Positions 1 to 7,264 are shown, counted from the stretch's first letter. The stretch: DNA of 11,167 bases from Acidobacteriota bacterium (GCA_028749105.1 JAQUQF010000032.1:1-11167), one strand, 5' to 3'. Numbers and translations are program-made. Notes: generated from the letters alone by a model not told the origin.

Positions 1-468
1 CAGTCCTACATGCTGATTTCCAAGGTTCTCGTGCAGGCGATCCGCTCGCTGGGCATCGACGCGACGCTGTCCAGGGGCAGCGCCGCCGAGCTGTCGCGCA
101 GCCACAATCCCTGCTTTTCCTTTCCCACCCCGCACGAGATCGAGGTCGCGGGCAGGAAGATCGTCGGTTCGGCCCAAAAGCGCGACAAACAGGCGCTGCT
201 GCAGCACGGCTCCATCCCGCTGGCCATGGACTATTCCCTTTATGCCGGCGGCGCCAATTTTCCCGCTGCCGCCCTGCAGCAGAGCATGACCACCTGGGGG
301 GACATTTCCGGGCGGGAGCCGCAGGAACTGCAGGAGGCCTTGGTTTCGAGCTTCCGGGACTTTTCCGGCGGTGATCTCGCCCCCATGGAGTTCAGCGCGG
401 AGGATGAGCGGCGCCTCTTCGAGCTCAGGGAGAAATATGCCTCCGATGCGTGGAATCTTTCTTTGTAG
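1..468 (+). CDS. Lipoate-protein ligase / octanoyltransferase (LipM/LplA family), C-terminal part
   Basis: The reading frame is open from base 1, so the gene starts before the window; 155 residues are visible. The family transfers octanoyl or lipoyl groups to lipoyl domains of 2-oxoacid dehydrogenases and the glycine cleavage H protein in the cytoplasm. The diagnostic block is present: NPCFSFP with a candidate nucleophilic Cys (fragment residue 38), then GRKIVGSAQ with the lysine at residue 53, then LLQHGSI. The Cys together with the SAQ...LQHGS spacing resembles LipM-type octanoyltransferases more than E. coli LplA, which has GSAY...HHGT. The last 32 nt overlap the start of the next gene in another frame, which suggests translational coupling. 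Family membership is secure. Ligase versus amidotransferase cannot be decided without the N-terminus. Confidence 0.88.
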   Translation, partial: QSYMLISKVLVQAIRSLGIDATLSRGSAAELSRSHNPCFSFPTPHEIEVAGRKIVGSAQKRDKQALLQHGSIPLAMDYSLYAGGANFPAAALQQSMTTWGDISGREPQELQEALVSSFRDFSGGDLAPMEFSAEDERRLFELREKYASDAWNLSL

Positions 469-1498
469 CCTTTTTCTGGCCCTTTTTGCCCTGCCTGCCT
501 CTCCCCGCCGCCACGAGATCCAATTCCGCCGCAACGATTACGCGCTGGTCCCCTCGCCGATGCGGCTGCAGGATGCGGGCCTGTCCAAGGCTTTTCTGCG
601 GGTTTTCAGCGACGATGAACGGCAGGGCGGCCTCTATTTCAGCAGCGGACGGTTCCGTGTCGTGCGACCCGCATTGGATGCCTGGGCAGCGGAGTACGCG
701 GGGAGCACAGTCCCCCTCTGGGCCTGGATGGGGACGCGCAAATTTGCCTGGCTGGAGGACAACGACCTCCTCGACCGCGAATGGAGCGCCGGCAAGGCGC
801 GGCTGATCCCCAAGCTCGACCTGTTCAATCCCCGGGCGCAGGAGCTGATCGCCATGCTGTTCGCCCGCCTCGCCCGCCAGCCGGTTGCCGGAATATTGAT
901 CCAGGACGACCTGACCATCCTTGGCGGGGAAGGTTTTTCCAGCTGGGGCAAGGCATGCTTCACCCACCACAGCGGGCTGGATGCCGACCCGAGGCTCATG
1001 CTCGCCAGGGGGACGGCCCATAACCGTGTCTGGCAGGAGCGCAAGGCCGCGTGCGTCGGCGAAACGCTGAAAAGGATCGTCACCGCCTGCCATGAAGCCA
1101 AGCCGGGCATCGAGGTCGGCCTCAATGTCCACTATGAGGCGCCCCTGACCCCGGAGCGGGCGCGCTCCTGGTATGCCTTCGACATGGCGGCCATCGGCGC
1201 TTCCGGCGTCGACCTTTTCTACCTCATGGCCTACCACCGCCAGATGAAAACAGAGATGAAGCTGGGCGAGGGCGACAATCGGCTTTACTTTCGCCGCATG
1301 CTGGAGGCGGCCGTGAAGCTCTGGGGCTCCAAGCTGGCCGTCAAGCTCCAGGTGCGCGACTGGCAAAGCAGCCAGCCGATCCCCCTGGATGAATTGAAAA
1401 TCTACTATGACTTGATTCCAGAGGAGGTGGAGCGCATCTGCTTCGCCGCCGCCGACCCGGAAGACCTCGAACTGATCTCCCGGATCATCGCCAAGTGA
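437..1498 (+). CDS. Secreted glycoside hydrolase-like protein, GHL13 / PgaB C-terminal type
   Basis: I start this gene at the ATG at 437. It follows AGGGAG (427-432) and gives a compact signal peptide, with MPPMRG and then a hydrophobic run ending near LPASP. An ATG at 446 is equally possible. Starts further upstream (371, 404) would put polar sequence before the signal peptide. The mature part, about 330 residues, resembles the C-terminal hydrolase domain of PgaB, which cleaves exopolysaccharide such as partially deacetylated poly-beta-1,6-GlcNAc. Visible features are KLDLFNPRAQEL near residue 125, GILIQDD with the likely catalytic acidic pair at 157-158, and a VDLFYLMAYHRQ barrel strand near 260. 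The N-terminal polysaccharide deacetylase domain of PgaB is absent. The likely location is the periplasm or cell surface. The substrate is inferred, not shown. Confidence 0.72.
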   Translation: MPPMRGIFLCSLFLALFALPASPRRHEIQFRRNDYALVPSPMRLQDAGLSKAFLRVFSDDERQGGLYFSSGRFRVVRPALDAWAAEYAGSTVPLWAWMGTRKFAWLEDNDLLDREWSAGKARLIPKLDLFNPRAQELIAMLFARLARQPVAGILIQDDLTILGGEGFSSWGKACFTHHSGLDADPRLMLARGTAHNRVWQERKAACVGETLKRIVTACHEAKPGIEVGLNVHYEAPLTPERARSWYAFDMAAIGASGVDLFYLMAYHRQMKTEMKLGEGDNRLYFRRMLEAAVKLWGSKLAVKLQVRDWQSSQPIPLDELKIYYDLIPEEVERICFAAADPEDLELISRIIAK

Positions 1499-1533
1499 AT
1501 CCGAGATCTGGCCGCTCGTTCACCCATCACGTA

Positions 1534-1562
1534 TTGCAATAACCTTTTATTCGACATAAAAT
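1534..1562 (+). promoter_or_regulatory. Putative sigma70-type promoter for the small anchored protein
   Basis: TTGCAA (1534-1539) is separated by exactly 17 nt from TAAAAT (1557-1562). This places transcription start about 15 nt before the next gene's ATG, with its SD in the short leader. It lies in the 85-nt gap after the glycosidase stop, in a locally AT-rich patch. Confidence 0.5.
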
Positions 1563-1583
1563 CGAACCCCAGGGAGGCAGGCA

Positions 1584-1913
1584 ATGAAAAAACTTTTGGT
1601 GCTGATACTGGTCGCCGGGGCGGGGTATTTCGCTTACCAGAAATTCGTCGTGGGGGAAAGTTCGCAGGAGCAGAAACAGGTACAGGTGCTGACCGACGAA
1701 TTCGCCGCGATCAAGCAGCAGATGACCCAAGCCGAACGTTCGGCGGGAGCGACCGGTTTGGACATGACCAGCGACGCAGGCAGCTCCATGGCTGCTGCTG
1801 AAGCCGTTCTTGAAAAGCTGCAGGAGCTCAAGGCACGCCTGAGCGAGAAAAAGGCCTTGGCAAAGAGCGCTGATCTGGAAAGGGAAATAAGGGCGTTCCT
1901 GGATCGGGATTAG
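1584..1913 (+). CDS. Small membrane-anchored or exported coiled-coil protein, hypothetical
   Basis: This is a 109-residue protein with a strong SD (AGGGAGG, 1571-1577) six bases before the ATG. The N-terminus MKKLLVLILVAGAGYFAYQ is a single hydrophobic helix, without a clear cleavage site or lipobox, so it probably acts as a signal anchor. The rest is charged and rich in Ala, Glu, Gln and Lys. It is predicted to be helical, with heptad-like stretches around residues 30-52 and 73-107, the latter containing LEKLQELKARLSEKKAL. I recognise no family and infer no function. It has its own putative promoter, and the aldo/keto reductase downstream also has one, so it may be monocistronic. Confidence 0.72.
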   Translation: MKKLLVLILVAGAGYFAYQKFVVGESSQEQKQVQVLTDEFAAIKQQMTQAERSAGATGLDMTSDAGSSMAAAEAVLEKLQELKARLSEKKALAKSADLEREIRAFLDRD

Positions 1914-1950
1914 AGGCTCCCTGATCGCCAGCGAAAAAAAGACTGCATGG

Positions 1951-1980
1951 TTGAAATTATATTCGTCAGAAGGTTACAAT
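1951..1980 (+). promoter_or_regulatory. Putative sigma70-type promoter for the aldo/keto reductase
   Basis: TTGAAA (1951-1956), an 18-nt spacer and TACAAT (1975-1980), each hexamer one mismatch from consensus. The upstream in-frame ATG at 1979 overlaps the -10 box and could not be translated from this promoter. That supports the SD-preceded start at 2015. Confidence 0.55.
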
Positions 1981-2014
1981 GTCTCCATTGCGAAACCCCG
2001 ATCAAGGAGGAAAC

Positions 2015-3253
2015 ATGGATAAAACGAAAAAAGGCTATAACAGGAGAGATTTTTTAACCACTATCGGCAGCGCCGCGGCCGCCGGGCTGCTGGCCAAGGT
2101 GCCGCTCGGCGCCCAGATGACCCCTGTGGGCGCCAAGGCGGCCGAGCCCGGGCCAAAGCCGCTCACCCGCGTACTGGGCAAGACGGGCATCCGCGTCCCC
2201 ATCGTCTCCATGGGGGTGATGAACGCCGACAACCCGGCGCTTGTGAAGCGCTCCTTCGAAATGGGCATCCGCCATTTCGACACCGCCTGGGGCTACCAGA
2301 AAGGCCGCAACGAGGAGATGGTCGGCACCGTGCTCAAGGAGCTGAATGTGCGCGAGCAGGCGGTCATTGCTACGAAGGTGCCGCCCGGCAGGCCCGAGAT
2401 GATGGACCAGATGGGGGACAAGCTGGTAGAGGAGGAGTTCCTGGCCCGTTTTGACCAATCACTGGCCCGGCTGCAGACCGGCCGGGTCGAGATCCTCTAT
2501 GTCCACAACATCAGCGATCCCAAGATGCTCATGCGCCCCGGAATCCTGTCGGCCGTCGACAAGCTGAAGAAAGCTAAAAAAGCCTTGTTTATCGGTTTTT
2601 CCACCCACATGAACTTGGCCGAATGCATTGAGGCGGCGGTGCCGATGGGGCGCTTCGACGTCATCCTGACCGCGATCAATTTTTCCATGGCTAACGACAC
2701 GGCCTTGCTCGCGGCCATGGCCAAGGCGGCCAAGGCCGGCATCGGCCTGGTGGCCATGAAGACCCAGTGCCGGCAGGCCTGGGCGAAAGAGAGCGGGGCT
2801 GCCGGTCCGGAATACCATGAGGGCACTGTCTGGCACTCGGCATTGCTCAAATGGGCGCTGCGCCTGGAGTCCGTAGCCACGGCCATCCCCGGATACACGA
2901 CCTTCCAGCAGCTCGAGACCGACTGGCCGGTGGCTTTCAACCTGGATTACACCCCCGAAGAGGCGAAGTTCCTCGCTTCCCCGGGTGTGCAGCTCGCCCT
3001 GGGCGGGGTCTGCCGCCAATGCGGCGGCTGCGTCGGCTCCTGCCCGCAGGGAGTTGACGTCCCGGCGCTGCTTCGCGCCCACATGTACGCCGCCGACTAC
3101 GGCAACTTCATGGAGATGCGCCGCGCCCTGGACGAAATCGGCGCCGGCCGGGGGCTGCAGGCGTGCGCCGGCTGCAGGGAGTGCACGGCTGCCTGCGTGC
3201 GCGGAGTGCAGATCGCCCGCCGCCTGGGAGAGCTGCAGGCTATTTTTGCCTGA
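2015..3253 (+). CDS. Tat-exported aldo/keto reductase with two C-terminal [4Fe-4S] motifs
   Basis: The start at 2015 follows AAGGAGG (2004-2010). The 412-residue protein opens with a twin-arginine signal (NRRDFLTTIG followed by an Ala-rich hydrophobic stretch), so folded, cofactor-loaded export is likely. Residues about 50-310 form an AKR barrel. The catalytic tetrad is readable: Asp89 in HFDTA, Tyr94 in GYQKG, Lys121 in ATKV and His164 in YVHN. The C-terminus carries two ferredoxin-like motifs, Cys333/336/339/343 (followed by Pro) and Cys384/387/390/394 (followed by Val instead of Pro). The architecture matches the Fe-S aldo/keto reductase group common in anaerobes. The substrate is unknown. 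The last 14 nt overlap the convergent mtnA 3' end. Confidence 0.9.
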   Translation: MDKTKKGYNRRDFLTTIGSAAAAGLLAKVPLGAQMTPVGAKAAEPGPKPLTRVLGKTGIRVPIVSMGVMNADNPALVKRSFEMGIRHFDTAWGYQKGRNEEMVGTVLKELNVREQAVIATKVPPGRPEMMDQMGDKLVEEEFLARFDQSLARLQTGRVEILYVHNISDPKMLMRPGILSAVDKLKKAKKALFIGFSTHMNLAECIEAAVPMGRFDVILTAINFSMANDTALLAAMAKAAKAGIGLVAMKTQCRQAWAKESGAAGPEYHEGTVWHSALLKWALRLESVATAIPGYTTFQQLETDWPVAFNLDYTPEEAKFLASPGVQLALGGVCRQCGGCVGSCPQGVDVPALLRAHMYAADYGNFMEMRRALDEIGAGRGLQACAGCRECTAACVRGVQIARRLGELQAIFA

Positions 3254-4331
3254 GACCTTTCAAGGAAGCGATTCCCTGCCCGTAGGGGGGATAAAGGACC
3301 TTTTCATCGGTAATGATGGCCGTGATCAGCTCCGCCGGGGTCACGTCAAAGGCCGGGTTATACACAGCGGTCTGCGGCCGCGCCGTCACCTGGCCGCGGA
3401 AGTTCCTCACTTCGGCCGGGTCCCTTTCCTCAATGATGATGCCCGCGCCGCTGGCGGTGCCGGTATCGATGGTGGAGAGGGGGGCGGCAATATAGAATGG
3501 GATGCCGTGATAGCGGGCCAGCACGGCCAAAGAATAGGTGCCGATCTTGTTGGCTGTGTCGCCGTTGGCGGCGACGCGATCGGCGCCGACGATCACCGCC
3601 TGCGCCATCCGTTTCTGCATGACATGGCCGGCCATGCCGTCGGTGATGAGCGTGACGGGGATGCCGTCCTCCTGGAGCTCCCAGACGGTCAGGCGCGCCC
3701 CCTGCAGATAGGGGCGGGTCTCGCCGGCGATGACCTGGATCGTTTTGCCGGCCTCGATGGCGGCGCGCACCACTCCCAGAGCGGTGCCGTAACCGGCGGT
3801 GGCCAGGGCGCCGGCATTGCAGTGGGTGAGGATTGTGTCGCCGCTTTTCAGGAGCTCCTGGCCGTTGCGGCCGATGGCGTGGTTGATCTCGTAATCCTCA
3901 CGGTCCATGGCTTCGGCCGCTGCCAGTAATTCCTGGCGCAGGCGCCGGAAATCGTCCTTGTGCGCCTGAAAGACCCTTTCCATGCGCGCCGCCGCCCAGA
4001 AGAGGTTGACGGCGGTGGGCCGGGTCGCGGTGATGGCGGCGACAATTTCACCGAATTTCCCTTCCAGAAAGCCCGGCTGCCCCTCCTGCTGGGGGGGCGT
4101 CCCTTTGGGGGACTGCTGCAGCCGCGGGTCGCCTTCCAGCTCGCTTACTCCCAGGGCGATGCCATAGGCAGCGGCGATGCCGATGGCCGGGGCGCCGCGG
4201 ATGACCATCTCCCTGATGCTGCGGGCCACGTCCTTGTGGCTGCGAAGGGTGATGAACTTTTTCTCTCCGGGAAGCAGGCGCTGGTCGAGCATGACCACGG
4301 CGTCATCCTTCCATTCGATCACTGGGTACAT
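3240..4331 (-). CDS. mtnA: S-methyl-5-thioribose-1-phosphate isomerase
   Basis: The enzyme converts 5-methylthioribose-1-phosphate to 5-methylthioribulose-1-phosphate in the methionine salvage pathway, in the cytoplasm. The 363-residue length is normal for the family. Signature blocks in order are IRGAPAIG, RPTAVNLFWA, THCNAGALAT with catalytic Cys171, ETRP, GADRVAANGDTANKIGTY with catalytic Asp251, and YNPAFDVTP near the end. The start is supported by AAGGAGA a few bases upstream and by a TTGCCA-N17-TATAAT promoter. A Pro/Gln-rich insertion (about residues 71-90) lies between the RGAPAIG and RPTAVN blocks. Related eIF2B-like and ribose-1,5-bisphosphate isomerases are less likely because the Cys/Asp pair and the whole motif set fit MtnA. 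No other salvage genes are visible nearby. Confidence 0.95.
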   Translation of the reverse strand: MYPVIEWKDDAVVMLDQRLLPGEKKFITLRSHKDVARSIREMVIRGAPAIGIAAAYGIALGVSELEGDPRLQQSPKGTPPQQEGQPGFLEGKFGEIVAAITATRPTAVNLFWAAARMERVFQAHKDDFRRLRQELLAAAEAMDREDYEINHAIGRNGQELLKSGDTILTHCNAGALATAGYGTALGVVRAAIEAGKTIQVIAGETRPYLQGARLTVWELQEDGIPVTLITDGMAGHVMQKRMAQAVIVGADRVAANGDTANKIGTYSLAVLARYHGIPFYIAAPLSTIDTGTASGAGIIIEERDPAEVRNFRGQVTARPQTAVYNPAFDVTPAELITAIITDEKVLYPPYGQGIASLKGLRQK

Positions 4332-4361
4332 GGGGCTTCTCCTTGGAAGCGGGACATCCCC

Positions 4362-4390
4362 ATTATATTGGCTTGTCAGGCGGGTGGCAA
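4362..4390 (-). promoter_or_regulatory. Putative sigma70-type promoter for mtnA
   Basis: Read on the minus strand, TTGCCA (complement of 4385-4390), a 17-nt spacer and a perfect TATAAT (complement of 4362-4367). This gives a leader of about 25 nt that contains the mtnA SD. Confidence 0.6.
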
Positions 4391-4483
4391 GCCCTGCCCA
4401 TCCCGGCGGCGGGGAATCACAGTTGACATTTTCCTCCTGCCTCTTGTTTTTTGCTTGGCTTTATGGTAGTTTATCAGCGTACG

Positions 4484-4512
4484 TTTTCAGCATGGGATAT
4501 CGAATACATAAT
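4484..4512 (+). promoter_or_regulatory. Possible promoter for the TPR protein
   Basis: TTTTCA (4484-4489), a 17-nt spacer and CATAAT (4507-4512). The -10 is good and the -35 mediocre. A perfect TTGACA at 4423-4428 lies nearby but has no matching -10 at normal spacing. The 4332-4593 gap holds no other gene that I can support. Confidence 0.35.
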
Positions 4513-4593
4513 GGAAAACATGGGCTTGGCATACCAATCAGATAAATTCTTCCGTCTAATCGATGATGGATGCGGCAAGCAAGGGAGGAGCGT

Positions 4594-5787
4594 ATGAAAA
4601 AGTTACAAACAGGTGCACTGATCTTCATTTTGGCCGTTGCCTTTTCCTGGGCCCAGAGCCTGGAGAATGCCGGCATCGACTACACCACGGCCCTGCAGAA
4701 GAAACCGGGTGGGGAAAGAATCGCCGCCTTTGAAAGCTATATAAAGAATTATCCCGATCCGGCCCAGAACGTCTTCACCAAGCTGGCTTACTACTGGCTG
4801 ACGGTGGACAACTACAAGACCAAGAATTACGACAAGGCCATCCGCCACGGCGAGAAGGCCGTCCAGCTGGGCGGCATGGAGCCCAAGCTGGAAGCCGGCG
4901 TCTACCTCATTCTGGGCAGTTCCTACGGCGCCACCAACAACAAGGACAAAGGGGTGACCTGGGCTGAGAAAGCGGCCTCCTTCGCCCAGAAGAACGGCAT
5001 CGCCGACATTGCCAGGCAGGCCAGTGCCCTGAAGAACGAGTTGAGCGGTGCTCCCAAGCAGCCGGCCCGGCCGTTGACCAGCCTGGAAAAGATCGGCCAG
5101 CTCTACCAGGCGCAGAAGTATAACGAGGCCGTCAGCATGTACAACTCCTTCGGTGCCGGAGACAAGAACGACGACAAGATTTTCGAGATATATGCCCGCA
5201 GCATGATGAAGGCCGGCAAGATGGATGCCGCCATTAAGGAGTTCAGCGACGCCTATGCCAAGAGCAAGAAGGCGATCAATGCCGAACGCCTGGGCAATAT
5301 CTACCTGGCCAAGTCGGAGAAGGAAAAGAGATTCCTGGATAATGCCATCAACTATCAGATCGAGGCCGGGCTGCTATATGGCAGGGAGAACAACTCCAAA
5401 CGCCGCGATGCCCTGCAGACGAACGCCAAGTATTGGCTCTACGAGAAATACAACTACAATGCCAAGATCAAGAAGTACAATGCCACGGTCAAGCCGGTCA
5501 AGCCGGTGGTGAGCAACGACAAGGAGATCAAGAAACTGCAGTACGAGTACGACAAGCTGGATCGCGATCTGCAGCGCAAGTACGTCGACATCGAGATGCC
5601 GGGCTACGAGCAGGACAGGCTGGACAAGATCCAGGCGCAGATCGAAAAGCTGAAAAAGGGCGCCAGCACTCCTGACGCCAGCGATCCCAACGCCGCCCTG
5701 GCCCAAGAGCTGGAGAAGGAGAAGCAGCGCATCGAAGCCGAGTTCAGGTCGCTGACCGACCAAGCCAAGAAGAGGCTCGGACTTTAA
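4594..5787 (+). CDS. Exported TPR / coiled-coil protein, hypothetical
   Basis: The start at 4594 follows AGGGAGG (4582-4588). The in-frame ATG at 4570 would put charged residues before the signal peptide. The 397-residue product has a signal peptide (MKKLQTGALIFILAVAFSWAQS, likely cut after Ala20), so it is probably periplasmic. TPR-like helical pairs follow, with NYDKAIRHGEKAVQLG near residue 80 and Ala-, Tyr- and Lys-rich repeats at about 160-260. The tail (about 310-397) is predicted coiled coil, with KEIKKLQYEYDKLDRDLQRK and a second Lys/Glu-rich segment. TPR proteins usually scaffold protein complexes; no partner can be named here. A strong intrinsic terminator lies about 80 nt downstream, and the gene looks monocistronic. 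Confidence 0.8.
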   Translation: MKKLQTGALIFILAVAFSWAQSLENAGIDYTTALQKKPGGERIAAFESYIKNYPDPAQNVFTKLAYYWLTVDNYKTKNYDKAIRHGEKAVQLGGMEPKLEAGVYLILGSSYGATNNKDKGVTWAEKAASFAQKNGIADIARQASALKNELSGAPKQPARPLTSLEKIGQLYQAQKYNEAVSMYNSFGAGDKNDDKIFEIYARSMMKAGKMDAAIKEFSDAYAKSKKAINAERLGNIYLAKSEKEKRFLDNAINYQIEAGLLYGRENNSKRRDALQTNAKYWLYEKYNYNAKIKKYNATVKPVKPVVSNDKEIKKLQYEYDKLDRDLQRKYVDIEMPGYEQDRLDKIQAQIEKLKKGASTPDASDPNAALAQELEKEKQRIEAEFRSLTDQAKKRLGL

Positions 5788-6018
5788 AAATACCTGCGAT
5801 TTATCGTGACGCGCCCGAAGGTCCCCGCTTGGGGATAACGCGTGACGAGCAAAAGCAATTATCAAAGGCGGTTCGAAAGAGCCGCCTTTTTTTTGAGATA
5901 CTTCTCGTCGCTAAGTGACTTTCGCCTCAAAAATAATGATTAAGGACGTTTCTGGAGAAAGTGTCCTGACTCGAAGAAACTGATCGGTCTCCGGGATTTC
6001 TGACTTTCGTGTCGCGCG
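5788..6018. other. Intergenic region between TPR protein and minus-strand membrane protein
   Basis: This gap lies between two converging genes. It contains the intrinsic terminator at 5864-5894 and a short hairpin (TCCCC-gctt-GGGGA, about 5821-5834). A 9-bp inverted pair, GTGACGCGC (5806-5814) and GCGCGTCAC (6014-6022), brackets the gap. I see no coding frame. Confidence 0.5.
5864..5894 (+). terminator. Rho-independent terminator
   Basis: The stem GGCGGTTC (5867-5874) pairs with GAGCCGCC (5879-5886), with one T-G wobble, around a GAAA tetraloop. Eight T follow (5887-5894). It ends transcription from the TPR gene. On the other strand the T-run is only three bases, so it is mainly one-directional. 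Confidence 0.9.
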
Positions 6019-6480
6019 TCACTCGTTACGGATGATCGTAATATTCAACTCCTCGACCTTGATCTTGCTCAAACTGAGAAATGCCTTGAAATGGAAATAA
6101 AACATGACAAAAAGCCCGTAAAAAACCACATTTGGCCCGGGCAGCAGGGCCACGAAGGCCGTGAAAGGCATGAGCAGGAGCTCCAGGATCACATAGGCCA
6201 GGCGGCGGGCACGCTTGCGGCGCATCCAGATTCCCATCAGCGAGCGGACCTCGGCTTCGGCCATTTTTCCGGCGCGCACTTCGATGCGGTAGGCGGGCAG
6301 ATGACCCAGAAGGCGCTGCTTCGAAAGGTAGCGCAGGATTCTCGGCGTGTATTGCCGGAGAATGATGATGCCCTTGTTGACTAGCTTGTGCTCCGAGGAA
6401 AGATCGGGATAGTCCAGCAGCTGGATCGGGTGGCTGGGAGCCGATGAGATCTCGATCGTGACTTTGTCCATCAGCCGCAT
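6019..6480 (-). CDS. Small membrane protein, possibly Mit_KHE1-type (K+-H+ exchange-related)
   Basis: The product has 153 residues. The N-terminal half is hydrophilic and possibly cytosolic (Leu- and Arg-rich, KQRLLGHLPAYRIEVRAG, then an Arg/Lys cluster MRRKRARRL). The C-terminal half has one or two hydrophobic segments: VILELLLMPFTAFVALLPGPNVVFYG and the following LFVMFYFHFKAFLSL. The LLPGPNVVFYGLF.MFYFHFKA block recalls the short conserved motif of the mitochondrial K+-H+ exchange-related family. That is from memory, so the name is tentative. Neither ATG (6480 or 6471) has an SD. A -10-like TATACT touches the first ATG, so translation may start at 6471. It was chosen over the longer overlapping frame because the latter lacks hydrophobic order. 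Confidence 0.65.
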   Translation of the reverse strand: MRLMDKVTIEISSAPSHPIQLLDYPDLSSEHKLVNKGIIILRQYTPRILRYLSKQRLLGHLPAYRIEVRAGKMAEAEVRSLMGIWMRRKRARRLAYVILELLLMPFTAFVALLPGPNVVFYGLFVMFYFHFKAFLSLSKIKVEELNITIIRNE

Positions 6481-6508
6481 AGTATAGCCGATTGGCCGGA
6501 GAAATCAA
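6481..6508 (-). promoter_or_regulatory. Possible promoter abutting the membrane-protein start
   Basis: On the minus strand, TTGATT (complement of 6503-6508), a 16-nt spacer and TATACT (complement of 6481-6486) lie directly against the ATG at 6480. If the promoter is used, transcription would begin close to the second ATG (6471), giving a leaderless mRNA. Confidence 0.35.
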
Positions 6509-6562
6509 AGGAACTTGGTGCAAGGCACACGGCAACCGGCAAGAAAAAGCAAAAGTATGAAT

Positions 6563-6720
6563 AAAATTCCAAATCACAAATTCCAAATAACAAATAAATT
6601 CCAAGCTCCAAATTCCAATGACCCAAACGAAAGCGCCTTCCTGTTTCTTCTCCTCGTTTTGGTCATTGGTTCATTGGTACTTGGTGCTTATTTGGAATTT
6701 GGTGCTTGGGATTTGGTGCT
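6563..6720. repeat. AT-rich imperfect palindrome built from TTCCAAAT units (MITE-like)
   Basis: The left arm (about 6563-6629) is rich in AATTCCAAAT-like words. The right arm (about 6655-6720) is rich in the complement (ATTTGGAATTTGG). The inner ends match best: CCAATGACC-C/A-AAACG on the left against its complement at 6655-6670. About 25 nt of unrelated loop separates the arms. The composition differs sharply from the GC-rich neighbours. The right arm runs into the pspC stop codon. The element could fold into a long hairpin. It encodes nothing supportable. Confidence 0.7.
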
Positions 6721-6723
6721 TTC

Positions 6724-7197
6724 TTATTTCTTCCAGCCGCGGACGATCAGGAACACTCCGAACACGATCAGGAGGGAGGGCCAGAAAAAATCGTGCACGT
6801 ACCAGCGTATCTGGTGGTAGAAAGGGCTGAAGAACGGCAGATTATGCATCAGGAACAGGCCGCCGATGATGATCAGCAGGATGCCCAGGAAGAGGGGGAT
6901 GGAATCGTTGGCGGTTGAACGCGGGGCTTCCGCAGGCGCTGACGCCGCACCTGCGGTTGCCGACAGGTTTTCGGCCGCGGCCGCGCCATCCGTGCCTTGG
7001 CCGGCGCTTGCCGTCATGGGCTCGTAGGGGATAATGATCAGGGCGATGATGTAGGCCAGCACGGCCGAACCGCCCACGAAGAACAAGGCAACGGCGATCA
7101 GGCGGACGATGATCGGGTCGATATCGAAATATTCGGCGATTCCGCCGCAGACGCCGCCAAGCATGCGGCTTTTCCGGCTTCTATACAATCTTTTCAT
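6724..7197 (-). CDS. PspC-domain membrane protein
   Basis: I start at 7197 because AGGAGGT lies four bases upstream; the ATG at 7218 has no SD. The product is 157 residues. Residues about 1-62 are a PspC domain: KRLYRSRKSRMLGGVCGGIAEYF, IDPIIVRLIAV, then a transmembrane helix ending in LIIIPYE. An Ala/Ser/Thr-rich linker (about 65-98) follows. Two hydrophobic helices follow it (IPLFLGILLIIIGGLFL and FWPSLLIVFGVFLIVRGWKK), resembling the LiaF/DUF5668 type of C-terminus. PspC proteins sit in the inner membrane and relate to envelope-stress responses; no PspA or PspF homologue is visible here. The gene is divergent from lexA, and its promoter is not clear. Confidence 0.85.
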   Translation of the reverse strand: MKRLYRSRKSRMLGGVCGGIAEYFDIDPIIVRLIAVALFFVGGSAVLAYIIALIIIPYEPMTASAGQGTDGAAAAENLSATAGAASAPAEAPRSTANDSIPLFLGILLIIIGGLFLMHNLPFFSPFYHQIRWYVHDFFWPSLLIVFGVFLIVRGWKK

Positions 7198-7264
7198 GTG
7201 ACCTCCTAATGGGACCATGCCCTTCAGATGCTATAAACGCAGAAATCACGTACAAAGTTCAAAA

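Noticed and set aside
425..1366. Long minus-strand open frame antisense to the secreted hydrolase
   Set aside because: It is a GC-rich shadow frame with no SD or recognisable domain, and the plus-strand frame has a signal peptide and family motifs.
2459..3082. Minus-strand open frames antisense to the aldo/keto reductase
   Set aside because: Low-order composition without motifs; the opposite strand encodes the catalytic tetrad and cysteine clusters.
5806..6022. 9-bp inverted pair bracketing the 5788-6018 gap, possibly element ends
   Set aside because: The arms are short, 200 nt apart, with no flanking duplication or internal gene; likely chance.
6026..6604. Longer minus-strand frame overlapping the small membrane protein
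   Set aside because: It lacks the ordered hydrophobic helices of the 6019-6480 frame and runs into the AT-rich repeat.
6751..6763. GAAC-N5-GAAC, a possible second LexA site
   Set aside because: The spacing is 5, not 7, and it lies in the 3' coding end of pspC away from any promoter.
7225..7262. Extracytoplasmic-sigma promoter (GAACTT-like) for pspC
   Set aside because: GAACTT is present on the minus strand, but no -10 element lies at the right distance.
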